A stretch of 64,000 bases of DNA from Flavobacterium sp. HSC-32F16. GTDB taxonomy: Bacteria > Bacteroidota > Bacteroidia > Flavobacteriales > Flavobacteriaceae. The number at the start of each line of letters is the position of its first letter. Within the stretch, counting starts at the first letter, position 1. This document shows positions 18,801-27,830 of this stretch, in pieces. Under the pieces are notes generated by a model. The model was given only the letters and a program-made list of their open reading frames with translations, searched no databases and had not been told where the DNA came from. Both the position numbers and the translations under genes were made by a program. Location: NCBI RefSeq assembly GCF_024171645.1, contig NZ_JALKAC010000010.1:124001-188000 (forward strand), written 5' to 3'.

Positions 18801-21800
18801 TTCGGCAGAGCAAATCAATGATGATCCTAAAAAAGATGGTTTTGTACTGGTGAAATTGTCGTCGGTAATTCCTGAACTTTATATTACTGCAAATGGAAAC
18901 TATCAAAATAAAGTATATTTTGAAGATACATTTCATTTGCAAAATCATGAAGTTGTAATTAAAATTCCGTTGAAAAACGAATTTGAAAAACAGATAAAAA
19001 TAGGATTTGAAAGCATTTTCGATAATGCCAGTTTTACTGATGCCATAACTGTCGATCTTAAAACCCAAGAACCAAAACTAGAATGGATAGTTGAAACTTT
19101 TAGAAATAAAGTACAACCCGGAAGCGCCGAAACCTGGTCGTTTAAATTAAATGGCATAGCTGCAAAAATCGAAGCCGAAGTTTTAGCTTCTATGTACGAC
19201 AGTTCATTAGACCAATTCACTAAAAAAGACTGGGATATTTTGAAACTTGATACTAACTATTATAATTCAGCTGCGACAAGATCTGTATTAGGTTTTGACA
19301 TGGCGTATTTATCATTAGAAAACTTAAATGAAATATTCCCTCAAATTGATTTTTATTTTGATGACATCAAACTAAACTGGTTTGGCTTTGACTTTTACAA
19401 CAGCCGATTTGGTACTGCTCATTCGTCCATAACAATCGCTGAACTAAAAGACAAAAAAGTGGGAGTTGAAACTGATGCTGTTTTAGCAGCAGGCGCACCC
19501 CTCGCCGCACCATCTGTTATGAAAGAAGAAAGTATCGAAGGCAGTTTTAAAGCAAGTAAAAAAGCGCCCGGAATACGAATTAGAGGAAATGGCAATATTT
19601 CAGGAAATGAACCCATATATATTGTGGATGGCGAAACTGTAACCGATATTAAAAGTATCAACCCGAAAGAGATTCTTTCAATGGAGACATTAGATCCGGA
19701 AAAAGCAACTGCACTCTACGGAAGCAGAGCTGCAAACGGTGCAATCATTATTACAACTAAAAAAGCCCTTGAAGCCTTAACTCAGGTAAAAGCGAGAAAA
19801 AATCTATCTGAAACTGCTTTCTTTTTACCCAATTTAAAAACAGATTCCAAAGGAAAAGTAAGTTTTAATTTTACATCGCCTGAAGCTTTAACCGCTTGGA
19901 AATTCCGTTTATTGGCACATAATAAAGATGCTGTTTCGGGATATTTAGAGAAAAGTGTTATAACACAAAAAGAAATAATGGTCGTTCCTAACTTCCCTCG
20001 CTTTTTTAGAGAAAAAGATGAAATTGTGATCAATGCCAAAATTTCAAATATTACGGATCTGGCCAAAACAGGAATTGCTTCTTTACAATTTTTTGATGCA
20101 GTCACGATGGAGCCAATTGATGCTAAAATGTTAAACACAAAAAACATTCGAAATTTCACCATTCCATCACATGGTAATACTTCGGTAAGCTGGACAATTA
20201 CAATTCCTGAAGGTTTACAGGGCGTTCAATATAAAATTATAGCAAAAGCCGGTAATTTTTCAGACGGTGAAGAAAACATCCTTCCTGTCTTAACCAATAA
20301 TATGCTGGTAACAGAAAGTATTCCGGTATGGGTTCGCGAAAATGCTGCTAAAGAATATACTTTTGAAAACTTAAAAAACAATAATTCTACAACTTTAAAA
20401 AATCATCAGTTTACTTTTGAATATACATCTAACCCAACGTGGCTGGCGATTCAATCCTTGCCTTATTTAATGGAATATGAACACGAATGTGCTGAACAGA
20501 CTTTTGCGCGTTATTATGCCAATTCTTTAGCCTCAGAAATTATTTACGGCAATCCTAAAATTGCAGCTGTTTTTGAAGAATGGAGAAAAAGCGGAAAACC
20601 TGTTTCTAAACTGGAAGAAAATGAAGAACTAAAATCTTTAATTCTGGCCGAAACTCCTTGGCTGAATGATGCGCAAAGCGAAGATCAAAAGAAAAAAAAC
20701 CTGTCTCTTTTGTTTGATTTGGAGAAAATGAAAACTTCTTTAGAAAGTGCTTTTGAAAAATTAAAACAAAAACAAAATACTTCAGGAGCATTTTCATGGT
20801 TTGAAGGCGGTTATGAAAATGAATATATTACCAGACATATTTTAGCCGGTTTAGGACATTTAAATAAACTTACAAAAACGGCTGAAAACAAAGCTGATGA
20901 AATTGCTAAAAACGGAATTCCGTTTCTAGACACAAAATTTATAGAATACCACAAAACAAGAACTAAAAATTTAAAAGAAATTAATAAGTTAATCTGGATC
21001 AACCCGTATTCAGATCTTCATTATTTGTATACCAGAAGTTTCTATTTAGAAAAATATCCACAGTCTGATACTTTGAAAAAAACGATCCAATTGTATCTGG
21101 ATAAAGCTAAAAAAGACTGGCTCAATTATTCTATTTACGAAAAAGGATTAGCAGCAATAACTCTAAACCGATTTGGTGAAAAAGAAACCGCTAAAAAAAT
21201 CATAGAAAGTCTAAAAGAAACTTCATCAAACAATGAAGATTGGGGAATGTACTGGATTGCGAATAAATCCGGCTGGTATTGGTATCAGGCACCTATAGAA
21301 ACTCAGGCTTTATTAATTGAGGCTTTCGCCGAAGTTACTAACGACACCAAATCTGTTGATGCAATGAAAGTATGGTTATTAAAAAACAAACAGACCAAAA
21401 ACTGGCCAACTACTAAATCTACAACCGAAGCCGTTTATGCTTTATTAATGCAGGGTACAGATTGGCTTTCAGTAAAAGACAATACGATAATAAAATTGGG
21501 AGATGAAAAAATCATGACCAAAAAACTGGCAGAAAACCAAAAAGAAGCCGAAACGGGTTATATCAAATTAAACTGGAAAGCCGAAGAAGTGAAAAAAGAA
21601 ATGGCATCAATCAGCATTCAAAACAAATCGAAGGTTCCCGGATTTGGAGGTGTTTACTGGCAGTATTTTGAAGATTTAGATAAAATTAAAAATAACTCTG
21701 GTGCGGTTTTATCAGTTTCAAAAGAATTGTACATAAAGAAAAGCTCTTTAAAAGGAGATCAGCTTCATAAAATTACTTCTAAAGATCCTTTAAAAACAGG

Positions 21801-22125
21801 CGATCTAGTTACAGTTCGTTTGATAATTACAGCAAAAGAAGATTCAGAATATGTTCATTTAAAAGATATGCGTGCTTCTTCTTTTGAGCCTGTAAATGTA
21901 CTTTCAGAATATCAATACAAAAATCGTCTGGGTTATTATATGAGTACCAAAGACGCGGCAACACATTTCTTTTTTGATCAAATTAATAAAGGAACTTATG
22001 TTTTAGAATATGACATTCGAGTAAACAACAGCGGTGAATTCTCAAACGGAATTACCACAATTCAAAGCATGTATGCTCCGGAGTTTGCAAGTCATACCAA
22101 AGGTATTCGGGTTAAGGTTGAATAA
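15895..22125 (+). CDS. Alpha-2-macroglobulin family protein with an embedded TonB-plug-like segment
   Basis: This is a 2076-residue exported protein with a type I signal peptide (residues 1-17, LFAQ). After a helical N-terminal region come macroglobulin domains, including the MG2-type signature DRAIYRPGQTVYFKG near residue 583. The A2M domain core is SPEALTAWKFRLLAHN near 1328. The thioester motif is CAEQ at 1532-1535, followed by the helical thioester domain and a C-terminal receptor-binding-like domain. Residues of about 1226-1290, just before the A2M domain, read like a SusC plug: IRIRGNGNISG, EPIYIVDGETV and ATALYGSRAANGAIIITTKK. Intact A2M proteins trap proteases when their bait region is cut. 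Here the plug-like part lies about where a bait region is expected. It lacks a lipobox and no PBP1c gene is adjacent. The plug inference rests on motif reading. Confidence 0.9.
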   Translation: MKNILFVFTLISSTLFAQQNDKNWKKVLAFENEGKIKSANELVAKIYKKATVKKDEVEMIKCFFYQAKYLLVIDENAKTKILDNLKTDINRVSIPSKAILTLIYAKCLNHYSNYDEYAVVVDSAATVVDEASLIDEAAATIDTAAIDGIAHQDSSIYLTPEKEIIALYNKTLENEGVPKNTPLNNYAAIFEFYSDKFKTSTLYDYVLDENIAFYKEKIKSWNITYSDFFVHSDELLGSSNSFTTLNLDFVKDEYIKKTLELYQKKEKDNPSLENQFERVKFCNSVLIHSDEAFSQYVDKTEKIAKDENLLQKIKLEKAELLANKASKEFYPNNNIEALKILDEIIQINKKSNTANLALYRKRELTAKSVSIQLEKYIYDNENTRAYISYKNLNRLKVSYYKINLSQVKKFQKQSETARDSLYKSTIKNQTPIISEDYDLKNKNDYFEYNTELLLPKLTIGNYLVYFESDSDTKNQRAFAYEVITVSNISVLATRQDKIENYQVLDRKTGKPLENVTVKFSTSTAKTDSKGIASLKLKNESYNYEPVEFSIGNDSILIHKNYLRYISDYNLSENERANAKIEFYLDRAIYRPGQTVYFKGIAIQKSKNKNSVVPNTTFKVVVNDVNYQKINEFELTTNEFGSFSGEFILPKNGLTGNFHIGIERPDEYEKKENAFKFWNNVNFNNSTIYFSVEEYKRPKFEVTFDAKKESFKLNESVKIKGTATAFAGSNISDAVVKYTVNRYTTYFRNYYGHRDNETLAVGETKTDASGKFTIDFTASPSNNNTKEQRPIFNYEINVSVTDINGETHSAVTTVKVGYHDLIIDALIPNTIETKDKNEIILTSTNLNGEFLAAKGEIKLYFVSPFPNKFKPRIFNRPEIETISAKEFERLFPYEINDNPFAEKSPEVLLFSKKVDTQKDKKIILDFISNYKSGNYKVVFSAKDSFQNAIETTTNFSIKQSKDKFHSDRLFSAEQINDDPKKDGFVLVKLSSVIPELYITANGNYQNKVYFEDTFHLQNHEVVIKIPLKNEFEKQIKIGFESIFDNASFTDAITVDLKTQEPKLEWIVETFRNKVQPGSAETWSFKLNGIAAKIEAEVLASMYDSSLDQFTKKDWDILKLDTNYYNSAATRSVLGFDMAYLSLENLNEIFPQIDFYFDDIKLNWFGFDFYNSRFGTAHSSITIAELKDKKVGVETDAVLAAGAPLAAPSVMKEESIEGSFKASKKAPGIRIRGNGNISGNEPIYIVDGETVTDIKSINPKEILSMETLDPEKATALYGSRAANGAIIITTKKALEALTQVKARKNLSETAFFLPNLKTDSKGKVSFNFTSPEALTAWKFRLLAHNKDAVSGYLEKSVITQKEIMVVPNFPRFFREKDEIVINAKISNITDLAKTGIASLQFFDAVTMEPIDAKMLNTKNIRNFTIPSHGNTSVSWTITIPEGLQGVQYKIIAKAGNFSDGEENILPVLTNNMLVTESIPVWVRENAAKEYTFENLKNNNSTTLKNHQFTFEYTSNPTWLAIQSLPYLMEYEHECAEQTFARYYANSLASEIIYGNPKIAAVFEEWRKSGKPVSKLEENEELKSLILAETPWLNDAQSEDQKKKNLSLLFDLEKMKTSLESAFEKLKQKQNTSGAFSWFEGGYENEYITRHILAGLGHLNKLTKTAENKADEIAKNGIPFLDTKFIEYHKTRTKNLKEINKLIWINPYSDLHYLYTRSFYLEKYPQSDTLKKTIQLYLDKAKKDWLNYSIYEKGLAAITLNRFGEKETAKKIIESLKETSSNNEDWGMYWIANKSGWYWYQAPIETQALLIEAFAEVTNDTKSVDAMKVWLLKNKQTKNWPTTKSTTEAVYALLMQGTDWLSVKDNTIIKLGDEKIMTKKLAENQKEAETGYIKLNWKAEEVKKEMASISIQNKSKVPGFGGVYWQYFEDLDKIKNNSGAVLSVSKELYIKKSSLKGDQLHKITSKDPLKTGDLVTVRLIITAKEDSEYVHLKDMRASSFEPVNVLSEYQYKNRLGYYMSTKDAATHFFFDQINKGTYVLEYDIRVNNSGEFSNGITTIQSMYAPEFASHTKGIRVKVE

Positions 22126-22140
22126 AATCAAAGCACAAAC

Positions 22141-22169
22141 AACCTAACACTTTTAAAACCTGTTAGGTT
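22141..22169. repeat. Intergenic palindrome of the AGGTTTT/AAAACCT family
   Basis: AACCTAACA and TGTTAGGTT flank CTTTTAAAACC. It lies 15 bases after the alpha-2-macroglobulin stop and may also act as its terminator. Related palindromes occur at 43162, 43227 and 57312. Confidence 0.6.
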
Positions 22170-22212
22170 TACTTGATAATAAAACTGAGTCTAAACTCAT
22201 ATTTTAAAAAAC

Positions 22213-22247
22213 AAAAAAGCCCGATAGATTTCAGAAATCTATCGGGC
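22213..22247 (-). terminator. Terminator of the S46 peptidase gene
   Basis: GCCCGATAGATTT and AAATCTATCGGGC make a 13-bp stem. On the minus strand a run of T follows, 22 bases after the S46 stop. Confidence 0.9.
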
Positions 22248-22269
22248 TGAATTTTATAATAAATCGAGA

Positions 22270-24414
22270 TTATTTAGCAATCGTCAATTCATCAATAATA
22301 TTTTTAGCTCCAGCGTATTTATCGATGATCCAAAGTACATAACGAATATCAACGTTGATAGTTCTTTGTAATTTAGAATCGAAAATAACGTCTCCAGCCA
22401 TAGCTTCGATGTTACCGTCAAAAGCAATACCAATTAATTCACCTTTTCCGTTAAGAACCGGAGAACCTGAGTTTCCACCCGTAATATCATTATCCGTTAA
22501 AAAGTTTACCGGCATATATCCTGCTTTATCAGCATATTGTCCAAAATCTTTTTTCTTGTTTAATTCTAATAAACGTGCTGGTAAATCAAATTCCTGATCT
22601 CCTGCCTTATACTTTTTCACCATGCTTTCCATAGTAGTATAATTGTTGATAGCAGCATCGTTACGAGGATCTGCAGGTAAAGCGCGAACTTTTCCGTAAG
22701 TTAACCTTAAAGTTGAGTTAGCATCTGGATATTTAATTGCATTTAATTTTGACTCTCTTAAACCTTCAACCAATTCGCGGTAAGCAGTTGCAAAACCATC
22801 ATCAGCTTTTGCCTGATCATCTGTTTTAGAACGGTATTTTGTCAATAAATCATTAGAAATAATGTACAATGGATCATGTACAATTGCTAATGGTTTTGGA
22901 TTAGCCATGAATGCTTGTATTTTTTCTTTAGATGAAAAATAACTCATTTCAGCTCCTTTAGTAACATCTGATGTAAAATCACCATTGTTAGCTGCTTTCA
23001 TAGCTGCAATTTGGGTTGCTAAACCATACTCAGAAGCTTTAGAAGCATATAAATTTAATTGTGCAATTAAAACATCTTTTTCTAACGGCTCATAAAACTC
23101 ACCGTAGATGTTTTCGATCATGGCATTAATTTTAGGAAGCATTTCTGCTTTTTTTGCATCATTTTCGTTAAAGTAAGCGATTAATGCATTTCCTAAATTT
23201 GCTGGTCCTGTTGCGTAACTTGAAGTACGTAAAAGCTGCGTTAAGTAATTATCGTGACGTGCTTTTAAGTTTGTTTCTCTATAGTAATCGTTAATAGTTG
23301 GAATTACGTTTTCGTATTTCTCTTTATTTGCAGGTTTACTTGCCCACTCGTAAAATTTATCTTCTTGTTCTGCTTTTGCATCTACTGTTCCTGCTTTTGT
23401 TAAAGCATCGATCATACCTTGACGGTTTTTCCAGTAGTTTGCTGTCGAAGCATATTTAGATGCGTATTGTAAACGAACAGTTGCATCTTTATCCATATAC
23501 TTTTTCATTACATCCATTCCGGTTTTTGCACCTTCAACCCATGCAGGATAAGCAAATTTGATGTTTTGCTCAATTCCTCCTGCCGGCATCCAGCGGTTTG
23601 TTCTACCCGGATATCCTAAGATCATTGCAAAATCATTTTCTTTTACACCTTTAATACTTACTGGCAAATAATGTTTTGGTTTCAAAGGCACATTGTCTTT
23701 AGAATAAGCCGCAGGATTTCCGTCTTTGTCAGCATAAACTCTAAACATTGAGAAATCTCCTGTTTGACGTGGCCATTCCCAGTTATCAGTGTCTCCTCCA
23801 AATTTACCAACGCTTTCTGGCGGTGTTCCCACTAAACGAACGTCTGTATAATCTTGGTAAACGAAATAGTAATATTCATTTCCTTGAAAGAAAGGACGAA
23901 CAGAAACTGTATATTTTCCGTTTTCGCTATTTTCTTTTTCGATCAAGCTGATTTCCTGCTGAATAACTTTGTTTCTTTCCGTTTCAGTCATTTGATCATT
24001 TACTTTTGACAAAATTCTTTTAGAAACATCATCCATACGAACAAAGAAACGAACGTATAAAGATTTTGGTTTCATTTCGGCACTTTTTTGTTTTGCCCAA
24101 AAACCATCTTTTAAATAATTTTGCTCTGCTGTAGAAAGCTCAGCAATAGCATTATAACCACAGTGGTGGTTTGTTAAAACCAATCCTTCTTTTGAAACGA
24201 TTTCAGCTGTACATCCTCCGTTGAATTGTACAATTGCATCTTTCAAACTATGGTGATTAATACTGTAAATTTCTTCGGCTGTTAATTGTAAGCCCATTTT
24301 TTCCATATCTCTATGGTTCAATCTTTCGATAAACATCAAAAACCACATACCTTCATCAGCTCTCACCGGGAAAGCCATAAGACACATAGTCAAGAATAAA
24401 ATTACTTTTTTCAT
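22270..24414 (-). CDS. S46-family serine peptidase (dipeptidyl-peptidase 7/11 type)
   Basis: This 714-residue exported protein has a signal peptide of about 19 residues (AFPVRA). It has the chymotrypsin-like S46 layout: catalytic His in VLTNHHCGYNAI (His83/84), the FGGDTDNWEWPRQTGDFSMFRVYAD region that supplies the Asp, a long helical insert (about 300-570), and the nucleophile Ser649 in ITGGNSGSPVLNGKGELIG. S46 enzymes remove dipeptides from peptide N-termini in the periplasm or at the cell surface and support growth on protein. The S1 pocket residue that separates DPP7 from DPP11 was not assigned. The gene is transcribed alone with its own terminator. Confidence 0.95.
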   Translation of the reverse strand: MKKVILFLTMCLMAFPVRADEGMWFLMFIERLNHRDMEKMGLQLTAEEIYSINHHSLKDAIVQFNGGCTAEIVSKEGLVLTNHHCGYNAIAELSTAEQNYLKDGFWAKQKSAEMKPKSLYVRFFVRMDDVSKRILSKVNDQMTETERNKVIQQEISLIEKENSENGKYTVSVRPFFQGNEYYYFVYQDYTDVRLVGTPPESVGKFGGDTDNWEWPRQTGDFSMFRVYADKDGNPAAYSKDNVPLKPKHYLPVSIKGVKENDFAMILGYPGRTNRWMPAGGIEQNIKFAYPAWVEGAKTGMDVMKKYMDKDATVRLQYASKYASTANYWKNRQGMIDALTKAGTVDAKAEQEDKFYEWASKPANKEKYENVIPTINDYYRETNLKARHDNYLTQLLRTSSYATGPANLGNALIAYFNENDAKKAEMLPKINAMIENIYGEFYEPLEKDVLIAQLNLYASKASEYGLATQIAAMKAANNGDFTSDVTKGAEMSYFSSKEKIQAFMANPKPLAIVHDPLYIISNDLLTKYRSKTDDQAKADDGFATAYRELVEGLRESKLNAIKYPDANSTLRLTYGKVRALPADPRNDAAINNYTTMESMVKKYKAGDQEFDLPARLLELNKKKDFGQYADKAGYMPVNFLTDNDITGGNSGSPVLNGKGELIGIAFDGNIEAMAGDVIFDSKLQRTINVDIRYVLWIIDKYAGAKNIIDELTIAK

Positions 24415-24730
24415 GTTATTTTGTTTAAGTTCTGCGAATATAACTCATTTTAGAAGAGAAAATAAACATTAAAGCAAAAAACAAAAGATATTAAATAGAT
24501 AATTTGCTGATTTTGCGAAATTCACAATTTAACTAAGATTAAAATAAGTTACCGAAACTTCACAATAAATTATATAAAAACTATTAAAAAACTACTTTAA
24601 AAGTATTTTGCTAACATAAATATTGCCTAATTTATAAAAATAAACCTTCATTATAAATTTCATAACATAATCCATTTCTTACAATTTATTTATTCTAAAT
24701 TTGCCCTTTTGAATAAATAAAACTAAAAAA
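24415..24730. other. Divergent intergenic region between the S46 peptidase and a beta-barrel gene
   Basis: These 316 very AT-rich bases hold the promoters of both flanking genes. On the plus side TAAATTTG at 24696-24703 fits a -7 box, 27 nt before the ATG. On the minus side a near-match TATATTCG lies about 20 nt before the peptidase start. No gene or structured RNA is seen. Confidence 0.5.
24696..24703 (+). promoter_or_regulatory. Candidate -7 element of the beta-barrel gene
   Basis: TAAATTTG matches TAnnTTTG. There is no TTG at the expected -33 distance, so only half of the promoter is seen. Confidence 0.4.
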
Positions 24731-25261
24731 ATGAAAAAATTATTAGCTGCAGTTGTACTTTTTATTACAACTGTTGGAACTGCTCAAAAAAACTCAATCT
24801 TATTAGGTGGAAATGTTGGATTCACTTCAGAGAAAATTGGTGAATCTAAATTGGACAATTTTGAATTTTCTCCATTAGTGGGATATCAATTTGCAGATCA
24901 TTGGACAGCGGGAGTTCAAGGCTCAATCAAAAACACCAAAACAGCTTCGTTAGACAAAACTGAAAAATACAAAATTGGAGGTTTTGTACGTTATTCAACC
25001 CCGCTCTATGAAATGTTCTCATTTTACGCAGATTTGGGGGCCGGATATCAAAACACTTCATTAAATAACGCAAAAGGAATATATGCGGGTTTTGATCCAG
25101 GTTTATTTATTAATATGAAAAATGGTTTTGGTTTAAATTTTTCTATTGGCGGTATAAACTATGATAATCTGGACGGCAAAAATGACCCAAGGCAACAACG
25201 TTTAGGTTTTGATTTTGGAAAAACCTTAAACATTGGTATTTCTAAAAACTTTGGATTATAA
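24731..25261 (+). CDS. Small outer membrane beta-barrel protein (porin-like)
   Basis: This 176-residue protein has a signal peptide (residues 1 to about 18, GTAQ) followed by eight or so amphipathic strands (NSILLGGNVGFTSEKIG, FEFSPLVGYQFADHWTAGVQG, YKIGGFVRYS, FSFYADLGAGYQN, GFGLNFSIGGINYD, LNIGISKNFGL). This is the pattern of the OmpA/OmpX-like 8-stranded barrels annotated as porin-family or outer-membrane beta-barrel proteins. It probably has a structural or adhesive role, but no specific function can be read. It is monocistronic between a promoter candidate and a terminator. Confidence 0.85.
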   Translation: MKKLLAAVVLFITTVGTAQKNSILLGGNVGFTSEKIGESKLDNFEFSPLVGYQFADHWTAGVQGSIKNTKTASLDKTEKYKIGGFVRYSTPLYEMFSFYADLGAGYQNTSLNNAKGIYAGFDPGLFINMKNGFGLNFSIGGINYDNLDGKNDPRQQRLGFDFGKTLNIGISKNFGL

Positions 25262-25330
25262 TTATTTTTAGGATTTCAGTTAAAAAGTAAAATCCTTATA
25301 CTTTTTGTTTTTTCGCGCAAAAAGTAAAAA

Positions 25331-25356
25331 ACCCGACAATAACAAATTGTCGGGTT
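25331..25356. terminator. Bidirectional terminator between the beta-barrel gene and obg
   Basis: ACCCGACAAT and ATTGTCGGGT pair around AACAA, with A-runs on the left and T-runs on the right, so it can serve both converging genes. Confidence 0.85.
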
Positions 25357-25378
25357 TTATATTTTTATAAAAATAATT

Positions 25379-26380
25379 TTACTCGTTAAGCATTTTCCAA
25401 AGTCTATCCTTTAAATCTGTTAAACCTTGCTGTGCAACAGACGAAATAAACATATAAGGAACATCTTTAAAAGAAACGTCTAATTCCGCTTTTAATTCCG
25501 CTTTAAGTTCGTCGTCCAGCATATCACATTTAGAGATAACTAAAAGACGTTCTTTGTCTAGCATTTCAGGATTGTATTTTGTTAATTCATTAACCAAAAT
25601 ATCATATTCTGCTCTAATATCGGGCGTATCAACCGGAACTAAAAACAATAAAGTCGAATTACGTTCAATATGGCGAAGGAAATAATGTCCTAAACCTTTC
25701 CCTTCTGCTGCGCCTTCAATAATTCCCGGAATATCAGCAATTACAAAAGATTGATAATCTCTGTAAGCTACAATTCCTAAATTTGGTTTTAGCGTAGTAA
25801 ACGGATAATCTGCAATTTTTGGTTTTGCGGAAGTTAATACAGAAAGCAAAGTAGATTTTCCTGCATTAGGAAAACCAACCAATCCAACATCTGCCAGAAC
25901 TTTAAGTTCAAGAATAACATCTATTTCTAAACCAGGTAAACCAGGCTGTGCATAACGCGGTGTTTGGTTTGTAGAACTTCTAAAATGCCAGTTCCCTAAA
26001 CCTCCCTTTCCTCCTTTTGCAATTATTCTTTTTTCACCGTCTTCTGTAATTTCAAAAAGTACTTCGCCGGTTTCTTTGTCTTTTACAACAGTTCCAAGAG
26101 GCACTTCAATAAATTTATCATCTCCATCTGCTCCTGTGCTTCGGTCACCTCCACCGTCTCCACCATGTCCGGCTTTTATATGGCGCGCAAACTTTAAATG
26201 AAATAATGTCCAGAGTCCTTTATTCCCAACTAAATATACATGTCCTCCTCGACCACCATCACCACCGTCTGGACCGCCTTTTTCTATAAATTTCTCTCTA
26301 TGTAAATGCGTAGATCCTTTTCCTCCCTTTCCGGAAGAAACATATATCTTAACGTAATCTACAAAATTTCCTTCTGTCAT
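25379..26380 (-). CDS. obg: GTPase Obg (CgtA)
   Basis: From the ATG at 26380 the protein is 333 residues, the usual Obg length. The glycine-rich Obg fold comes first (VKIYVSSGKGGKGSTHLHREK, GGPDGGDGGRGG, GHGGDGGGDRSTGADG), then the G domain with G1 GFPNAGKST, G2/G3 TTLKPNLGIV and DIPGIIEGA, and G4 SKCD. Obg is an essential GTPase tied to 50S ribosome assembly and stress responses. An in-frame ATG at 26476 would add 32 residues encoded by a dispersed intergenic repeat, so the shorter start is preferred. The upstream CNNM-type gene is on the same strand 103 bases away. Confidence 0.95.
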   Translation of the reverse strand: MTEGNFVDYVKIYVSSGKGGKGSTHLHREKFIEKGGPDGGDGGRGGHVYLVGNKGLWTLFHLKFARHIKAGHGGDGGGDRSTGADGDDKFIEVPLGTVVKDKETGEVLFEITEDGEKRIIAKGGKGGLGNWHFRSSTNQTPRYAQPGLPGLEIDVILELKVLADVGLVGFPNAGKSTLLSVLTSAKPKIADYPFTTLKPNLGIVAYRDYQSFVIADIPGIIEGAAEGKGLGHYFLRHIERNSTLLFLVPVDTPDIRAEYDILVNELTKYNPEMLDKERLLVISKCDMLDDELKAELKAELDVSFKDVPYMFISSVAQQGLTDLKDRLWKMLNE

Positions 26381-26404
26381 TTTTGTTTGTTTATGTGTAG
26401 TTTC

Positions 26405-26476
26405 AGTTTTCAGGTTTAATGTTCCAAGTTGCGTAACGCAATAAACCTGAAACTTTAAACTTGAAACTTGAAACAA
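26405..26476. repeat. Intergenic CTGAAAC/TTGAAAC-type repeat with palindromes
   Basis: CAGGTTTA (26411-26418) and TAAACCTG (26442-26449) enclose the palindrome TTGCGTAACGCAA, followed by tandem AAACTTGAAAC units. Similar AACTTGAAACCTGAAAC text lies at about 42618-42643 between purK and purE, so this is a dispersed intergenic family. Confidence 0.55.
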
Positions 26477-26483
26477 ATTCTCT

Positions 26484-27758
26484 CTACTCTTTAAGTGCTT
26501 TTACAAGTACCTTATCAATCTTTACGCCATCCATGTCAACAACTTCCAGGACGAATTTTTGCCAAACCAGTTTTTCCCCTTCTTTTGGAATATGCGAAAG
26601 CTCGGTCATAATCATTCCGCTTACAGTGTTTACTTCGTAATCGTTTGTTAGTTCATCTAATTCAAAATACGTTAAGAAATCGTGTAATGAATAATGTCCA
26701 TCAACCAGCCATGATCCGTCTTCTCTTTCTATAAGCTGAAATTCGTCTTTATAAAATTCAGATGCATCTCCAACTAAAGCTTCAAGGATGTCATTTAAAG
26801 TAATCATTCCCTGAAAAACTCCATATTCATCTGAAACTAATGCATAATGCACGCCGGTTTTCTTGAAATTTTCTAAAGCTTTATAGGCCGTAGTCTGTTC
26901 CATTAAATAAGGAGCATCTGTCATTATAGAAGCAAAATCAAAATTGTCATTTTCTATACTGGCAAATATATTTTTAAGTGTTACAACACCTACAATATCA
27001 TCGTAATTTTCGTTGTAAACGGGATAAACCGCATGTAAATCCTGAACGACCAATTCTTTTATTTTAATTCTGTCCGCATTAAGTGGCAGCATGTCAACCG
27101 ATTTACGGTGTGTCATAAGCGAACTTACTTTTCGGTCTCCAATATGGAAAACACGTTCCACGATATCCTGTTCGATTTCCTGAACTTCACCAACCTCTGT
27201 TCCTTCTTTGATGATGGCTTTAATTTCTTCTTCGGTAACTTTTCCGTCAGCAGTTGGTTTTATCTGAAAAATTTTCAATAAAAAATCTGTCGAAGAAGTT
27301 AACAGCCAAATAAATGGTGCCGTAATAATCGAAATAATTTTCATTGGCATTGCAACCATTTTTGCAATTGATTCCGGATAGTTTAATCCAATTCGTTTTG
27401 GAAGTAATTCTCCTAAAACTAAGGAGAAAAAAGTCAAAACGACAACTACAATTCCAACTGCAACTGAATGTGCATATGGTTTTAAAACTTCAAAACCTCT
27501 TACAAATGTTTCTACATCTACCGTGATTTTATCACCAGAATAAATACCTGTCAAAATTCCGATTAAGGTAATTCCGATTTGTACAGTTGATAAAAATTTG
27601 TTTGGAGAATTCGCCAGATCCAGCGCTGTTTTAGCACTTTTATTTCCTTTTTTTGCTGCTGTTTCCAGTCTATTTTTTCGTGCCGAAATCAATGCAATTT
27701 CTGACATCGAGAAAACTCCGTTTAATAGTATTAGAAAAAATATTATTAGTATTTCCAA
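26484..27758 (-). CDS. CNNM/CorC-family membrane protein (DUF21, CBS pair, CorC domain)
   Basis: The protein has 424 residues. The DUF21 membrane domain has four helices (about 1-180, starting IFFLILLNGVFSMSEIALISARKNRLE). A linker EEEIKAIIKEGTEVGEVQE leads to two CBS domains (about 200-325, with VSSLMTHRKSVDMLP and YALVSDEYGVFQGMITLNDILEALVG). A CorC/HlyC C-terminal domain follows (about 335-420). Proteins of this architecture are linked to magnesium/cobalt efflux; the old label hemolysin is misleading. The gene is followed by obg on the same strand. Confidence 0.92.
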   Translation of the reverse strand: MEILIIFFLILLNGVFSMSEIALISARKNRLETAAKKGNKSAKTALDLANSPNKFLSTVQIGITLIGILTGIYSGDKITVDVETFVRGFEVLKPYAHSVAVGIVVVVLTFFSLVLGELLPKRIGLNYPESIAKMVAMPMKIISIITAPFIWLLTSSTDFLLKIFQIKPTADGKVTEEEIKAIIKEGTEVGEVQEIEQDIVERVFHIGDRKVSSLMTHRKSVDMLPLNADRIKIKELVVQDLHAVYPVYNENYDDIVGVVTLKNIFASIENDNFDFASIMTDAPYLMEQTTAYKALENFKKTGVHYALVSDEYGVFQGMITLNDILEALVGDASEFYKDEFQLIEREDGSWLVDGHYSLHDFLTYFELDELTNDYEVNTVSGMIMTELSHIPKEGEKLVWQKFVLEVVDMDGVKIDKVLVKALKE

Positions 27759-27830
27759 TGTTTAGTAGATTCGTTATTTGTTTGGTTCGTTGTATATTAG
27801 GGTAATCTTATTATTCTTTTTTTGCCCGAT

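Noticed and set aside
26381..26476. N-terminal extension of Obg
   Set aside because: The extra 32 residues are encoded by a dispersed AACTTGAAAC-type repeat, and Obg has its normal length from 26380.
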